A stretch of DNA of 9,612 bases from assembly GCA_002412705.1 (NCBI GenBank), contig DHVO01000222.1:1-9612 (forward strand). Direction: 5' to 3'. Below, piece by piece: positions 1 through 6,526 of the stretch. Each line of letters starts with the position of its first letter. The stretch's first letter is position 1. This DNA comes from Bacteroidales bacterium UBA5206 (lineage in GTDB: Bacteria > Bacteroidota > Bacteroidia > Bacteroidales > Tenuifilaceae). The translations under genes were made by a program, and so were the position numbers. Below the pieces are notes generated by a model. It saw nothing but the letters and a program-made list of their open reading frames with translations, did no database searches and had not been told where the DNA came from.

Positions 1-145
1 CCCGGTATCTTGCGGGGGCATTAAACAGCAGGTTCTTTTCCAAGGTAGAGATGTAACGATTACTTGGGATATAACCATAAGGTGTTTGTGCCTCTAATAC
101 CATAGAGGCAAGCAATACTAGAGTTACCAATAATATGTTTCTCAT
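1..145 (-). CDS. Exported protein of unknown function, 5' part only
   Basis: I read this frame directly from the minus strand. ATG at 145-143 opens 48 codons that run off the left edge without a stop. The first 19 residues (MRNILLVTLVLLASMVLEA) form a typical Sec signal peptide: a positive N-terminus, a hydrophobic core and a small residue before the predicted cleavage ahead of Gln20. There is no lipobox cysteine, so the mature protein should be periplasmic, surface-exposed or secreted. The mature part visible here (TPYGYIPSNRYISTLEKNLL...) matches no family I recognise. The start lies four bases after the stop of the upstream secreted coiled-coil gene, so the two are probably co-transcribed. 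Function cannot be stated because most of the gene is outside the window. Confidence 0.72.
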   Translation of the reverse strand, partial: MRNILLVTLVLLASMVLEAQTPYGYIPSNRYISTLEKNLLFNAPARYR

Positions 146-149
146 GCAG

Positions 150-869
150 CTATTTCTGTTTTAATTTTTCAACTTCAACTTCTAACATTTTAAGATCGAG
201 AACATCTTTCCTTAAAGATTCGTTCTCTTTTTTTAACTCAATAAGATAGAGTGTTAACTCCTCTATCTTTTGCAAAAGTTTTGCGTGCATCTCGCCTAAG
301 CCTATACCATCAGCCTCAACAGTTGCTTCAGAGGGAATATCAGGTAAATGATTATGCTGCTTAATAAATTGTTCAACTTCATGTAGTGGACGTAACTTAT
401 AGTCGGGAGCAAATACAAAATCAGGCCAAGGGGTTGCCTCCACTCTTACCTCTGTTGCCCTAATGGTACCCACCACATCCAATCTATTTTTAGGAGTTGT
501 TGTGCCAATACCAACATTGCCGCTACCCGATAATGAAATTCTTGCTACTTTATTTGTATAAAAAGTAAGACTGTTTAAACTAGTTGTTCCAATATGTGCA
601 TCGGATGAAGCAAAAAATATTTCATTGGGATCTATCCCTAATGAACTACCTACTTTGAGCCACGCTTTGGAAATGTCAGATAGACCTATGGTAGTTCCTG
701 TTCCAGAAATTCTAACATTACCCTTTACTTCTAACTTTTCTAATGGGTTTGTTGTTCCAATACCTACACTTGCTGGGGTTGTAACGGGATTTGTTCCCGT
801 CCATTGCGCTTTAATACCTCCTATGTAAGAAAACAATAACAATAATTGAATAAAAACAATCCTTTTCAT
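150..869 (-). CDS. Secreted VGIGTT-repeat protein with C-terminal coiled coil (tail-fibre-like)
   Basis: This is a 239-residue protein from ATG 869-867; the frame also extends upstream to a TTG, but the ATG places the signal peptide (residues 1-21, ending GGIKA) at the N-terminus. Two copies of a VGIGTTxPxxxLxVxG motif lie near residues 35-50 and 119-134. Such repeats are common in Bacteroidota surface proteins and resemble beta-rich stems of phage tail fibres. A WPDFVF segment (148-153), then YKLRPLHEVEQFI and HNHLP...GIGLGEM, precede a Lys/Glu/Leu-rich coiled coil (about 193-239). This C-terminal block resembles the region that follows tail-fibre or S74-like chaperone domains in these proteins, but I see no clear Ser/Lys protease dyad. 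The likely role is a trimeric surface or secreted structural protein. No phage genes are adjacent. The exact function is unknown. Confidence 0.85.
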   Translation of the reverse strand: MKRIVFIQLLLLFSYIGGIKAQWTGTNPVTTPASVGIGTTNPLEKLEVKGNVRISGTGTTIGLSDISKAWLKVGSSLGIDPNEIFFASSDAHIGTTSLNSLTFYTNKVARISLSGSGNVGIGTTTPKNRLDVVGTIRATEVRVEATPWPDFVFAPDYKLRPLHEVEQFIKQHNHLPDIPSEATVEADGIGLGEMHAKLLQKIEELTLYLIELKKENESLRKDVLDLKMLEVEVEKLKQK

Positions 870-1093
870 AATATGACTAATTAACTTAAATAACAAACCA
901 TTAAACAGGTTGTAAAAGCAGAATAAAAAAATCAAGCAGAATTAAGTAGGGTTATTAGCAACTACAGAAGAAATAAATATCAATACAATTAACTTGCTCT
1001 ACCCAATAATAATATAAAATGATAAAAGATATAATTTCACCCCTTTCAATCCCCAATAATATATTTTCTATGTCATTTTATAGTAATCTTAAA

Positions 1094-1140
1094 CAAAGTT
1101 AAAGCATATTCGTCAAACATAAAATAGATACATTTAGCAA
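1094..1140 (-). promoter_or_regulatory. Candidate Bacteroidota-type promoter(s) for the secreted-protein pair
   Basis: On the minus strand, TATGTTTG (1121-1114) and TAACTTTG (1101-1094) both match the Bacteroidota -7 consensus TAnnTTTG. A TTG at 1140-1138 lies 16 bases upstream of the first, somewhat closer than the usual -33 spacing. The region is AT-rich, so chance matches are possible. If real, the leader would be over 200 bases long. The 1114-1121 word is the better candidate because a palindrome sits just upstream of its TTG. Confidence 0.35.
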
Positions 1141-1143
1141 CAC

Positions 1144-1161
1144 TTGTGTTTTAAAACACAA
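1144..1161. promoter_or_regulatory. Perfect 18-bp palindrome, candidate operator
   Basis: TTGTGTTTTAAAACACAA is its own reverse complement. The TTGTG-N8-CACAA layout resembles sites bound by CRP/FNR-family dimers and by Rex. Its centre lies about 40-45 bases upstream of the start point expected from the TATGTTTG word at 1114-1121, a typical position for an activator. There is no T-run in either direction, so a terminator is unlikely. The regulator is unknown. Confidence 0.45.
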
Positions 1162-1260
1162 ACAACAAAATATACCTCCGTCAAAATTTAAGACTTAATT
1201 CTTTAGGGAAGATTTTGTTCTCCCTCACTTTAAAATATGAGAGAATTATAATCCAGCCCA

Positions 1261-1302
1261 TCAAACAAAAAGCCGCTCCGGTGCAATACCAAAGCGGCTT
1301 TT
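1261..1302 (-). terminator. Intrinsic terminator of the GH97 gene
   Basis: A 10-bp perfect stem (AAAAGCCGCT 1268-1277 with AGCGGCTTTT 1293-1302) has a second short stem (GGT 1280-1282 with ACC 1288-1290) inside its loop. Read on the minus strand, the stem runs into TTTTTGTTTGA. It begins 17 bases after the GH97 stop, as expected for a rho-independent terminator. The plus-strand reading has a weaker T-run (TTTTATAAT). Confidence 0.88.
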
Positions 1303-1318
1303 ATAATATGGATTAGGT

Positions 1319-3397
1319 TTACTTTTTAATAAACGAAACTGCGGCTCCTCCACCTGGGGCAAGCTTTAGGGTGAGGGTATCACCTTTGCGAACAACTTGC
1401 TTGGTAATTGTAATATCGGTTGGATTTTTATCCCAGTGCGCCTTGGCGCCATCGGCATAAATGGTTGCGGTGTAGGGAATATCGGTATCAAGAAAATCGA
1501 GAACGATGGTCTGTTCGCGGGCATTCTCATCGGTTATGGAGACAAGGAACCAGCAGCCTGTTTCGCGCTCCTTGCGGGCAATGGTAACAAAATCGGCAGG
1601 TTCGCCATCTAGCACGCGGGTCTCCTCCCAGTTAACTCCAACATCGCGAATAAACTGAAAGGCGGGCTGTCCTTGGTAGTGCTCGGGTAAATCGGCAGCC
1701 ATTTGTATTGGGCTGTAAACAACCACGTATAGCGCTAGCTGATGCGCCAGCGTTGTGTTAACCTGATTGTTGGGCTTGTATGGTTTTAGCTTGATGTTGA
1801 ATATACCCGGCGTGTAATCTATTGGCCCTGCAAGCATGCGTGTAAAAGCCACCACCGATAGGTGCTCGGCAGGGTTGCCACCATCGGAAGCCCACGCGTT
1901 AAACTCCTGCCCGCGTAAACCCTCCCGCGAAATGGCGTTGGGATAGGTACGCCGCTCGCCGGTTGCCTTAAAGGGCTCGTGTGCATTAACGGCAACACCG
2001 TACTTTGCGGCAGTTTCAAGCACCTTTTGGTAGTGCCTGTGCATCCACTGCCCGTGATGATACTCTCCCTTTGGAATTATTTTACCCACATAGCCCGTTT
2101 TTACCATGCTTACACCAAGGCTGTGCATTAGCGCATAGGCGGTATCCAGCTGCTGCTCGTAGGTGCGTGGAGCTGCCGATGTTTCGTGGTGCATAATTAT
2201 CTCAACGCCCTTGCTCTTACCGTAGCGTACAACTTCCTGCAAATCGTAATCGGCATAAGGGGTAACAAAGTCAAACACGCCCTCCCTATCGTCAAAGCCA
2301 ATCCAGTGCTCCCAGCCGGTGTTCCAGCCCTCTACAAGCACTGCGCCTATGCTATTTTCGGCAGCAAAGTCGATGTAACGCTTAGCATTAGCCGTGGTGG
2401 CACCATGCTTTCCGCTTGCCATATCCCACGATGCCTTGTCCAGATGCATTTCCCACCATATACCAACGTACTTGGTTGGCTTAATCCACGATACATCGCC
2501 CAGCTTATTGGGCTCGTTCAAGTTCTCAATGAGTCGCGATTCAATTAAATCACCAGCCCTATCGGTCACCATAACCGTGCGCCAAGGCGTGCTAAAGGGC
2601 ACTTTAACCACAGCCTTTACACCAGTGGCATTGCCAACCAGTTCACTCTCCATTAGGAAGCGCGATGGGAAAACCTTTAGCGTCATATCGGTGTAATCGC
2701 CCATATCGGCCTCATGAAAGCTAAGGTAAAGTCCCTCGGCGGTTTTCATGGTTACTGGCGTATTCACCGCATTCTCTGGAATGTAGGTTTGAGCCAAATT
2801 GGGATGATTCTGCTTGCTAAGCGCATCGATACCGCTAAATGGGGTTGTATTGTAAAGGTGCTCATAGATATCCCAATCGCCAGGTTGCCACCAGCAGGTG
2901 TGGTTGCCAGCTAGCTGAAACTGCGTGTGCTCATCCATAATGATAAGGGTATCTAAGCCTGCCTGTGATGGGAACTCGTACCTAAAGCCCATGCCATCGT
3001 CGTAAATCCTAAAGACAATATCCAGCTTACGGTTGGGCGCCTGTTGCTCAACCAGCGATACGCGTAGCTCATTAAAGCGGTTATCAACGTGCAGCTGCTC
3101 GCCCCAAGGCATCTCCCAAGGGTCGTTAACGGCTCTGGTTGCCGTATCGGTAATTGCTAGCCCCAGTGCAATGGGCGCTGCATTCTTAAAGGTAAAGCCA
3201 AGGGTTGATGTGTCTATTACCGTTACATCGCCCCGCAGCAACCTATAGGCCGGCTGCCCATTATCAAGCAAAAGGAACTCAACCTTAAGAACTCCTTTTG
3301 GTGAGGATATATCAACCCTATTGATATCAAGAACACTGCTGCACGCCTGCAAAAGTGTTGCTGCAAGCACTGCTGAAATCATGAAAAACCGTTTCAT
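1319..3397 (-). CDS. Glycoside hydrolase family 97, SusB-like alpha-glucosidase lipoprotein
   Basis: This is a 692-residue protein starting at ATG 3397; a TTG 66 bases upstream is disfavoured because it would bury the signal peptide. Residues 1-18 plus LQAC19 form a lipoprotein signal, so the enzyme is probably anchored in the outer membrane or periplasm. The layout is GH97: an N-terminal beta-sandwich (about 25-290), a TIM barrel from VGIWWEMH (311-318), and a C-terminal beta domain (about 590-692). Comparison by memory with Bacteroides SusB (738 aa) aligns HHE405 and NAHE474 with its catalytic-base glutamates and RGQE498 with its general acid. The enzyme should therefore be of the inverting alpha-glucosidase type rather than the retaining alpha-galactosidase type. 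It would release glucose from alpha-glucans or maltooligosaccharides. No SusC/SusD genes are in view and terminators flank it, so it appears to be a single-gene unit. Confidence 0.93.
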   Translation of the reverse strand: MKRFFMISAVLAATLLQACSSVLDINRVDISSPKGVLKVEFLLLDNGQPAYRLLRGDVTVIDTSTLGFTFKNAAPIALGLAITDTATRAVNDPWEMPWGEQLHVDNRFNELRVSLVEQQAPNRKLDIVFRIYDDGMGFRYEFPSQAGLDTLIIMDEHTQFQLAGNHTCWWQPGDWDIYEHLYNTTPFSGIDALSKQNHPNLAQTYIPENAVNTPVTMKTAEGLYLSFHEADMGDYTDMTLKVFPSRFLMESELVGNATGVKAVVKVPFSTPWRTVMVTDRAGDLIESRLIENLNEPNKLGDVSWIKPTKYVGIWWEMHLDKASWDMASGKHGATTANAKRYIDFAAENSIGAVLVEGWNTGWEHWIGFDDREGVFDFVTPYADYDLQEVVRYGKSKGVEIIMHHETSAAPRTYEQQLDTAYALMHSLGVSMVKTGYVGKIIPKGEYHHGQWMHRHYQKVLETAAKYGVAVNAHEPFKATGERRTYPNAISREGLRGQEFNAWASDGGNPAEHLSVVAFTRMLAGPIDYTPGIFNIKLKPYKPNNQVNTTLAHQLALYVVVYSPIQMAADLPEHYQGQPAFQFIRDVGVNWEETRVLDGEPADFVTIARKERETGCWFLVSITDENAREQTIVLDFLDTDIPYTATIYADGAKAHWDKNPTDITITKQVVRKGDTLTLKLAPGGGAAVSFIKK

Positions 3398-3533
3398 ATG
3401 CAAGTATTTTAGGTTTTGTTGCCGATTTGGATTTACGTGCACCCCCAAGAGTATGCATATCAAAAAAACGGAATTTTATCTGGTTAAACAAACTGAAAAT
3501 CAGCGCAAACGATTGCATAAGTTCACTTTTAAC

Positions 3534-3578
3534 AAAAAAAGAGCATCCCCCCGACAAATAATCATCGGAGGGACGCTC
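3534..3578 (-). terminator. Intrinsic terminator of the hydrogenase operon
   Basis: An imperfect stem pairs GAGC-TCCC-CCGA (within 3541-3554) with TCGG-GGGA-GCTC (within 3565-3578), with two single mismatches and a loop of about 10 bases. On the minus strand it is followed by seven T residues (3540-3534). It begins 31 bases after the stop of the group B hydrogenase gene, so it closes the operon and separates it from GH97. The 212-base spacer 3398-3609 also holds a GT-rich run at 3583-3600 and presumably the GH97 promoter, for which I see no convincing match. Confidence 0.88.
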
Positions 3579-3609
3579 GGGTCAAAACAAACACACACAC
3601 TATGAAAAT

Positions 3610-5058
3610 CTATACCTCTTGGTTCACTATACTTGGAGCAGCCTCTACTGCTTGCTTAAGCTGGCGTAGGGCCACTTTGGGGTTACTAATAACATTGCAA
3701 CCGCCAATACATCCGCCCTCGCAGGTCATTACCTCTACAAAGTTTCCGGGGCAGCTCTTTGGGAATGATTTTAGCTGGCGGATGGCCGCTTTGTCTATTC
3801 CGTTAATCTGAATATCAGTAATTTTTAGGGTTGATGGAGCTAATGCCTTAACCGCTTGGGTTACCCCACCGCTAGCGCCAAAGCCACGGCCTTCGCCCGA
3901 TGGGTAGCGCTCAATCTCGGTAGAGCGAAGGGCATTAACATCAATACCCGCAGCAACCATCCATGCGCCATACTCCTCAAAACTTAAGGTGTAATCTACG
4001 TTTGGATCGTGGAACGACTCCCAGCGCTTTGCGGGGCAAGGGCTAACAAACACCAACACATCGTTTGGATGATTGTGGCGTGCCACCTGCGCAGCGTAGT
4101 ACATTGGGGTATGGGTATGCGATACGTATGGTTTTAGCTGCTCAATATGCTTATCAACTAGCTGTGTATAGGCAGGACAGCAGCTGGTGGTCATGAATGG
4201 CGCGCCAGATTCCAAACGTTCTTGCAGCTCTGCGGCCTCCACTTTAGTTGTGATATCGGCACCCTCGGCAACCTCATAAACATAGTCGAAGCCAAGCTCC
4301 TTAAAGCTGTGCAGAATTTTGCCCATATCGGCACTAAACTGCCCGGCAATAGCTGGAGCAACCATGGCTACAAGCTTGCGTCCTTCACGTTTATTGCGGA
4401 AAATCTCAACTAAGTGCGATTTTTCCATTACTGCACCAAAAGGACAAGCGGTCATACACTTACCACAGTTAATACATTTGGTTATATCAATAGACTCAAC
4501 ACCATCGTCGCTCTTGCTAATTGCTCCTACAGGGCAAGCCTCCTCACAAGGAACTGGCATGTAAACAATGGCGTGGAAAGGACAAACCTTTAAGCACTGA
4601 CCACAGTTTACGCATGTTGTATGATCGATAGATGCTTGTCCATCGACAAATTTTATGGAATCCTTTGGACAGTTAACCATACATGGTCTGGCCACACAGC
4701 CACGGCACATATTGGTAACCTGATAGCTGGTTTTGCGGCACGATGAGCAGGCCTCGTCAACCACGGTTAAAACGGTATCGGTAAGCTCTGTGCGCTGGTT
4801 GGCCATACGAGCGTAATCCGAAAGTGGGGTTAGCTCATCAACCTCGTCGCTGATGTTATAGCCCAGCAGAGCCATTAGCTTGTACTTAATTACAGCCCTA
4901 TCCTTGTGCACACAGCAACGAACAGAGCCATTCTTACGAGGGCGCATCTCTATGGGAATGCGGTTAATCCCCTCTTCCAGCCTATTTTCTATTAGTAAAC
5001 GGACAACACGAGTTATAAGCTCACGTCTGATGAGCATTGCATTATTAGTTACAGCCAT
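3610..5058 (-). CDS. [FeFe] hydrogenase, group B-type, monomeric, ferredoxin-domain-rich
   Basis: This is a 482-residue protein from ATG 5058, chosen because AGGAGGG lies eight bases upstream; a TTG start 45 bases earlier would overlap the preceding gene. An N-terminal helical region (1-95, with RCC at 48-49) leads into Fe-S binding: C104/C107, C118/C121/C126/C130, C149/C152/C155/C159, C171/C175 and C195/C198/C201/C205. The H-cluster domain follows, with L1 TSCCP (C293, C294), L2 SPCPAKRWE (C341) and L3 TCEGGC (C446, C450). The proton-relay cysteine C294 is kept, so it should catalyse reversible H2/proton conversion with a ferredoxin-like donor. The layout and the SPC rather than MPC in L2 fit group B1/B3 [FeFe] hydrogenases, whose physiological direction is poorly known. 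It is cytoplasmic (no signal peptide), the last gene of the operon, and needs HydEFG maturases that are not in the window. Confidence 0.93.
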   Translation of the reverse strand: MAVTNNAMLIRRELITRVVRLLIENRLEEGINRIPIEMRPRKNGSVRCCVHKDRAVIKYKLMALLGYNISDEVDELTPLSDYARMANQRTELTDTVLTVVDEACSSCRKTSYQVTNMCRGCVARPCMVNCPKDSIKFVDGQASIDHTTCVNCGQCLKVCPFHAIVYMPVPCEEACPVGAISKSDDGVESIDITKCINCGKCMTACPFGAVMEKSHLVEIFRNKREGRKLVAMVAPAIAGQFSADMGKILHSFKELGFDYVYEVAEGADITTKVEAAELQERLESGAPFMTTSCCPAYTQLVDKHIEQLKPYVSHTHTPMYYAAQVARHNHPNDVLVFVSPCPAKRWESFHDPNVDYTLSFEEYGAWMVAAGIDVNALRSTEIERYPSGEGRGFGASGGVTQAVKALAPSTLKITDIQINGIDKAAIRQLKSFPKSCPGNFVEVMTCEGGCIGGCNVISNPKVALRQLKQAVEAAPSIVNQEV

Positions 5059-5066
5059 ATCAAAAT

Positions 5067-5073
5067 CCCTCCT
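5067..5073 (-). promoter_or_regulatory. Strong Shine-Dalgarno for the group B hydrogenase
   Basis: The minus strand reads AGGAGGG (5073-5067), eight bases before ATG 5058 and overlapping the stop codon of the preceding small gene (5074-5072). Canonical ribosome binding sites are uncommon in Bacteroidota, so this one both decides the start and suggests high or coupled translation. Confidence 0.75.
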
Positions 5074-5332
5074 ATCCCTTAATCTCTTTTCGAATCTCAG
5101 CAATTAGTAACGACACAGAAGCCTGTGCTATACAGCGTCCATTTATTGTTGCAAAAGGTGGCCTTCCATTCTTTGGATGGTTGCAAAAATCGAGGCAGGG
5201 CGAACCTTTAACGTCCACCATTCCACGTAGGTCGGGGGGTAAGCACTCCGAAAGCAGCTGAAGTTCCGATCCTCCCATCAGGTAACAGAGCGTACCCGAA
5301 CAAACTAGCACTTCAATCTTTTTATCATCCAT
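5072..5332 (-). CDS. Thioredoxin-like [2Fe-2S] ferredoxin (NuoE C-terminal type)
   Basis: This is an 86-residue cytoplasmic protein beginning MDDKKIEVLVCSG. Four cysteines, C11-x4-C16 and C46-x3-C50 (CSGTLC and CLDFC), match the [2Fe-2S] ligand pattern of the thioredoxin-like ferredoxin domain at the C-terminus of NuoE/HoxE subunits. The N-terminal helical part of full-length NuoE is absent. Extra cysteines C30 and C67 are present. It sits between the phosphatase (six-base gap) and the group B hydrogenase (13-base gap), so it most likely passes electrons to or from that hydrogenase, or reports its redox state. There is no NuoF-like NADH-binding partner in the operon, so a direct NADH dehydrogenase role is not supported. 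Family assignment is firm; partner assignment is inferred from position. Confidence 0.85.
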   Translation of the reverse strand: MDDKKIEVLVCSGTLCYLMGGSELQLLSECLPPDLRGMVDVKGSPCLDFCNHPKNGRPPFATINGRCIAQASVSLLIAEIRKEIKG

Positions 5333-5338
5333 GGCTCA

Positions 5339-6526
5339 CTAAATAAATTGTATGTTTACTTCCTTTAAAAACTTCTCTTCCAGTAGTCGCGCAATTTTGC
5401 GCATTACGTTACGCCTAATTTCTAGCTCCACAGGCAAAGAGGGGTCTTGGTGCGCAACGTTTATCTTGGTGCCAACCACAAGGCTTATTACATCGGAACC
5501 CAGCAGCAACTTGCAAATGGCCACAGCCGGACCAGCTCCTAATACTTCGGAGCCTTGCATGTTTTCAAGAATCTCGGCAACCCGTCCAATGGTTAGAATA
5601 CCTTCGGTAACCAAATCTATCCCCTTCATTTTTGATGCGGGGGGAAGGCCAGAATCATCGATATTGAACCCAACATCAATGGATAAACCAAGTTCCCTAG
5701 CCAGTATTTGAGAGGTTGTACCACCACAAACAACCTTTTTACCCTTAAAGTCACTAACCATCTCGGCAAGCAGCTTATCGCGAATCTCATCGTACGGAGG
5801 GCCAGAGCAAACCATAAGCCTGCGGGGCTCCCTAAAGTGAATTACAGCACAGCTGATATCGTCCTGTGGTTTATATATGTCGTTTGCGTTCGACTTGCGG
5901 ATAACCACCTTTGCCAGCTCGTGAGCCGATACAGTAGGATCTTCAATTATTCGGTTACAAATGAACTCCCTAATGGAATCGTCGCCATAGCCAAAGGGCA
6001 TGTCGTTAGTACCTATCCCCGATTGTGTTACACCGTCGGATACCATCACAACCCTATCGTCCCGCTCAAGAGTAAAGTGCGATAGGTACATCTGCCGGGC
6101 TCTACCACCCTCAAGCACCACGTTTACCCGCTCCTTTTCAATCTCAATAACCCGTCCGTTCCTAATGAGCATCCAAGCAGGATTGTCGAACTCTATTATC
6201 CGCGTTTCCCCTCCACTCTCTATATCGATAATAGTAAATGTAGCGTAGCTAATTTGCCGTTTGCTATCAACAGGCAGTGTGCTCATTATAATTTGGGCCG
6301 TGCGGTCTATGGGCTGCTTTTCTAACGTGAACGTTACAGCCATTGATGCGGTTAGCGTGGCAAGCACGTTGGCCTTAATACCGCTGCCCAATCCATCGGA
6401 CATAACCGCTATTATCCTATCCTCTTCCTTTATTCGGCGCGATAGGAATACATCGCCACAAACTTGGCACCCCTCTTTAGAAAGCTGCGCACAATCTACA
6501 TCAACATGAAATGCTCTCGTCTTCAT
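5339..6526 (-). CDS. SpoIIE-type PP2C-family serine/threonine phosphatase
   Basis: This is a 395-residue protein from ATG 6526; a TTG six bases earlier is possible, but GGAGG at 6539-6535 is well spaced for the ATG. Metal-binding acidic motifs of the PP2C/SpoIIE fold are visible: SDGLGSG (D44), SDGVTQSG (D164) and DDIS (D222/D223). This supports a Mn/Mg-dependent phosphatase in residues 1-230. Such enzymes usually dephosphorylate anti-sigma-factor antagonists or similar phosphoproteins. Residues 235-395 form an additional domain with SGPPYDE and VVCGGTTSQILARELG, which I do not recognise. A cysteine group, C12-x7-C20-x2-C23, lies before the first catalytic motif. The gene overlaps the sensor hydrogenase by 26 bases, which implies coupled translation and makes it the likely output of that sensor. 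No substrate protein is encoded nearby. Confidence 0.9.
   Translation of the reverse strand: MKTRAFHVDVDCAQLSKEGCQVCGDVFLSRRIKEEDRIIAVMSDGLGSGIKANVLATLTASMAVTFTLEKQPIDRTAQIIMSTLPVDSKRQISYATFTIIDIESGGETRIIEFDNPAWMLIRNGRVIEIEKERVNVVLEGGRARQMYLSHFTLERDDRVVMVSDGVTQSGIGTNDMPFGYGDDSIREFICNRIIEDPTVSAHELAKVVIRKSNANDIYKPQDDISCAVIHFREPRRLMVCSGPPYDEIRDKLLAEMVSDFKGKKVVCGGTTSQILARELGLSIDVGFNIDDSGLPPASKMKGIDLVTEGILTIGRVAEILENMQGSEVLGAGPAVAICKLLLGSDVISLVVGTKINVAHQDPSLPVELEIRRNVMRKIARLLEEKFLKEVNIQFI

Larger units (their letters stand above)
870..1318. other. AT-rich intergenic region upstream of the secreted coiled-coil gene
   Basis: This 449-base spacer contains no coding frame I can support on either strand. 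From right to left it holds the GH97 terminator (1261-1302), a perfect 18-bp palindrome (1144-1161), two TAnnTTTG words on the minus strand (1114-1121 and 1094-1101), and then about 220 bases of AT-rich sequence before the start codon at 869. It most likely contains the promoter and a long 5' leader for the two secreted-protein genes to its left. Confidence 0.6.

Noticed and set aside
1207..1226. Short hairpin AGGGA...TCCCT
   Set aside because: Five-base arms with a long loop and no T-run; too weak to call in AT-rich DNA.
1819..2548. Open frames in other frames and on the plus strand across the GH97 gene
   Set aside because: They are antisense or shifted shadows of a full-length conserved enzyme, with no recognisable protein character.
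3446..3453. TACTCTTG on the minus strand as a -7 box for GH97
   Set aside because: It has one mismatch to TAnnTTTG and no TTTG at suitable spacing upstream.
5059..5103. TTG start extending the group B hydrogenase by 15 residues
   Set aside because: It would lie inside the preceding [2Fe-2S] gene, while ATG 5058 has a well-placed AGGAGGG.
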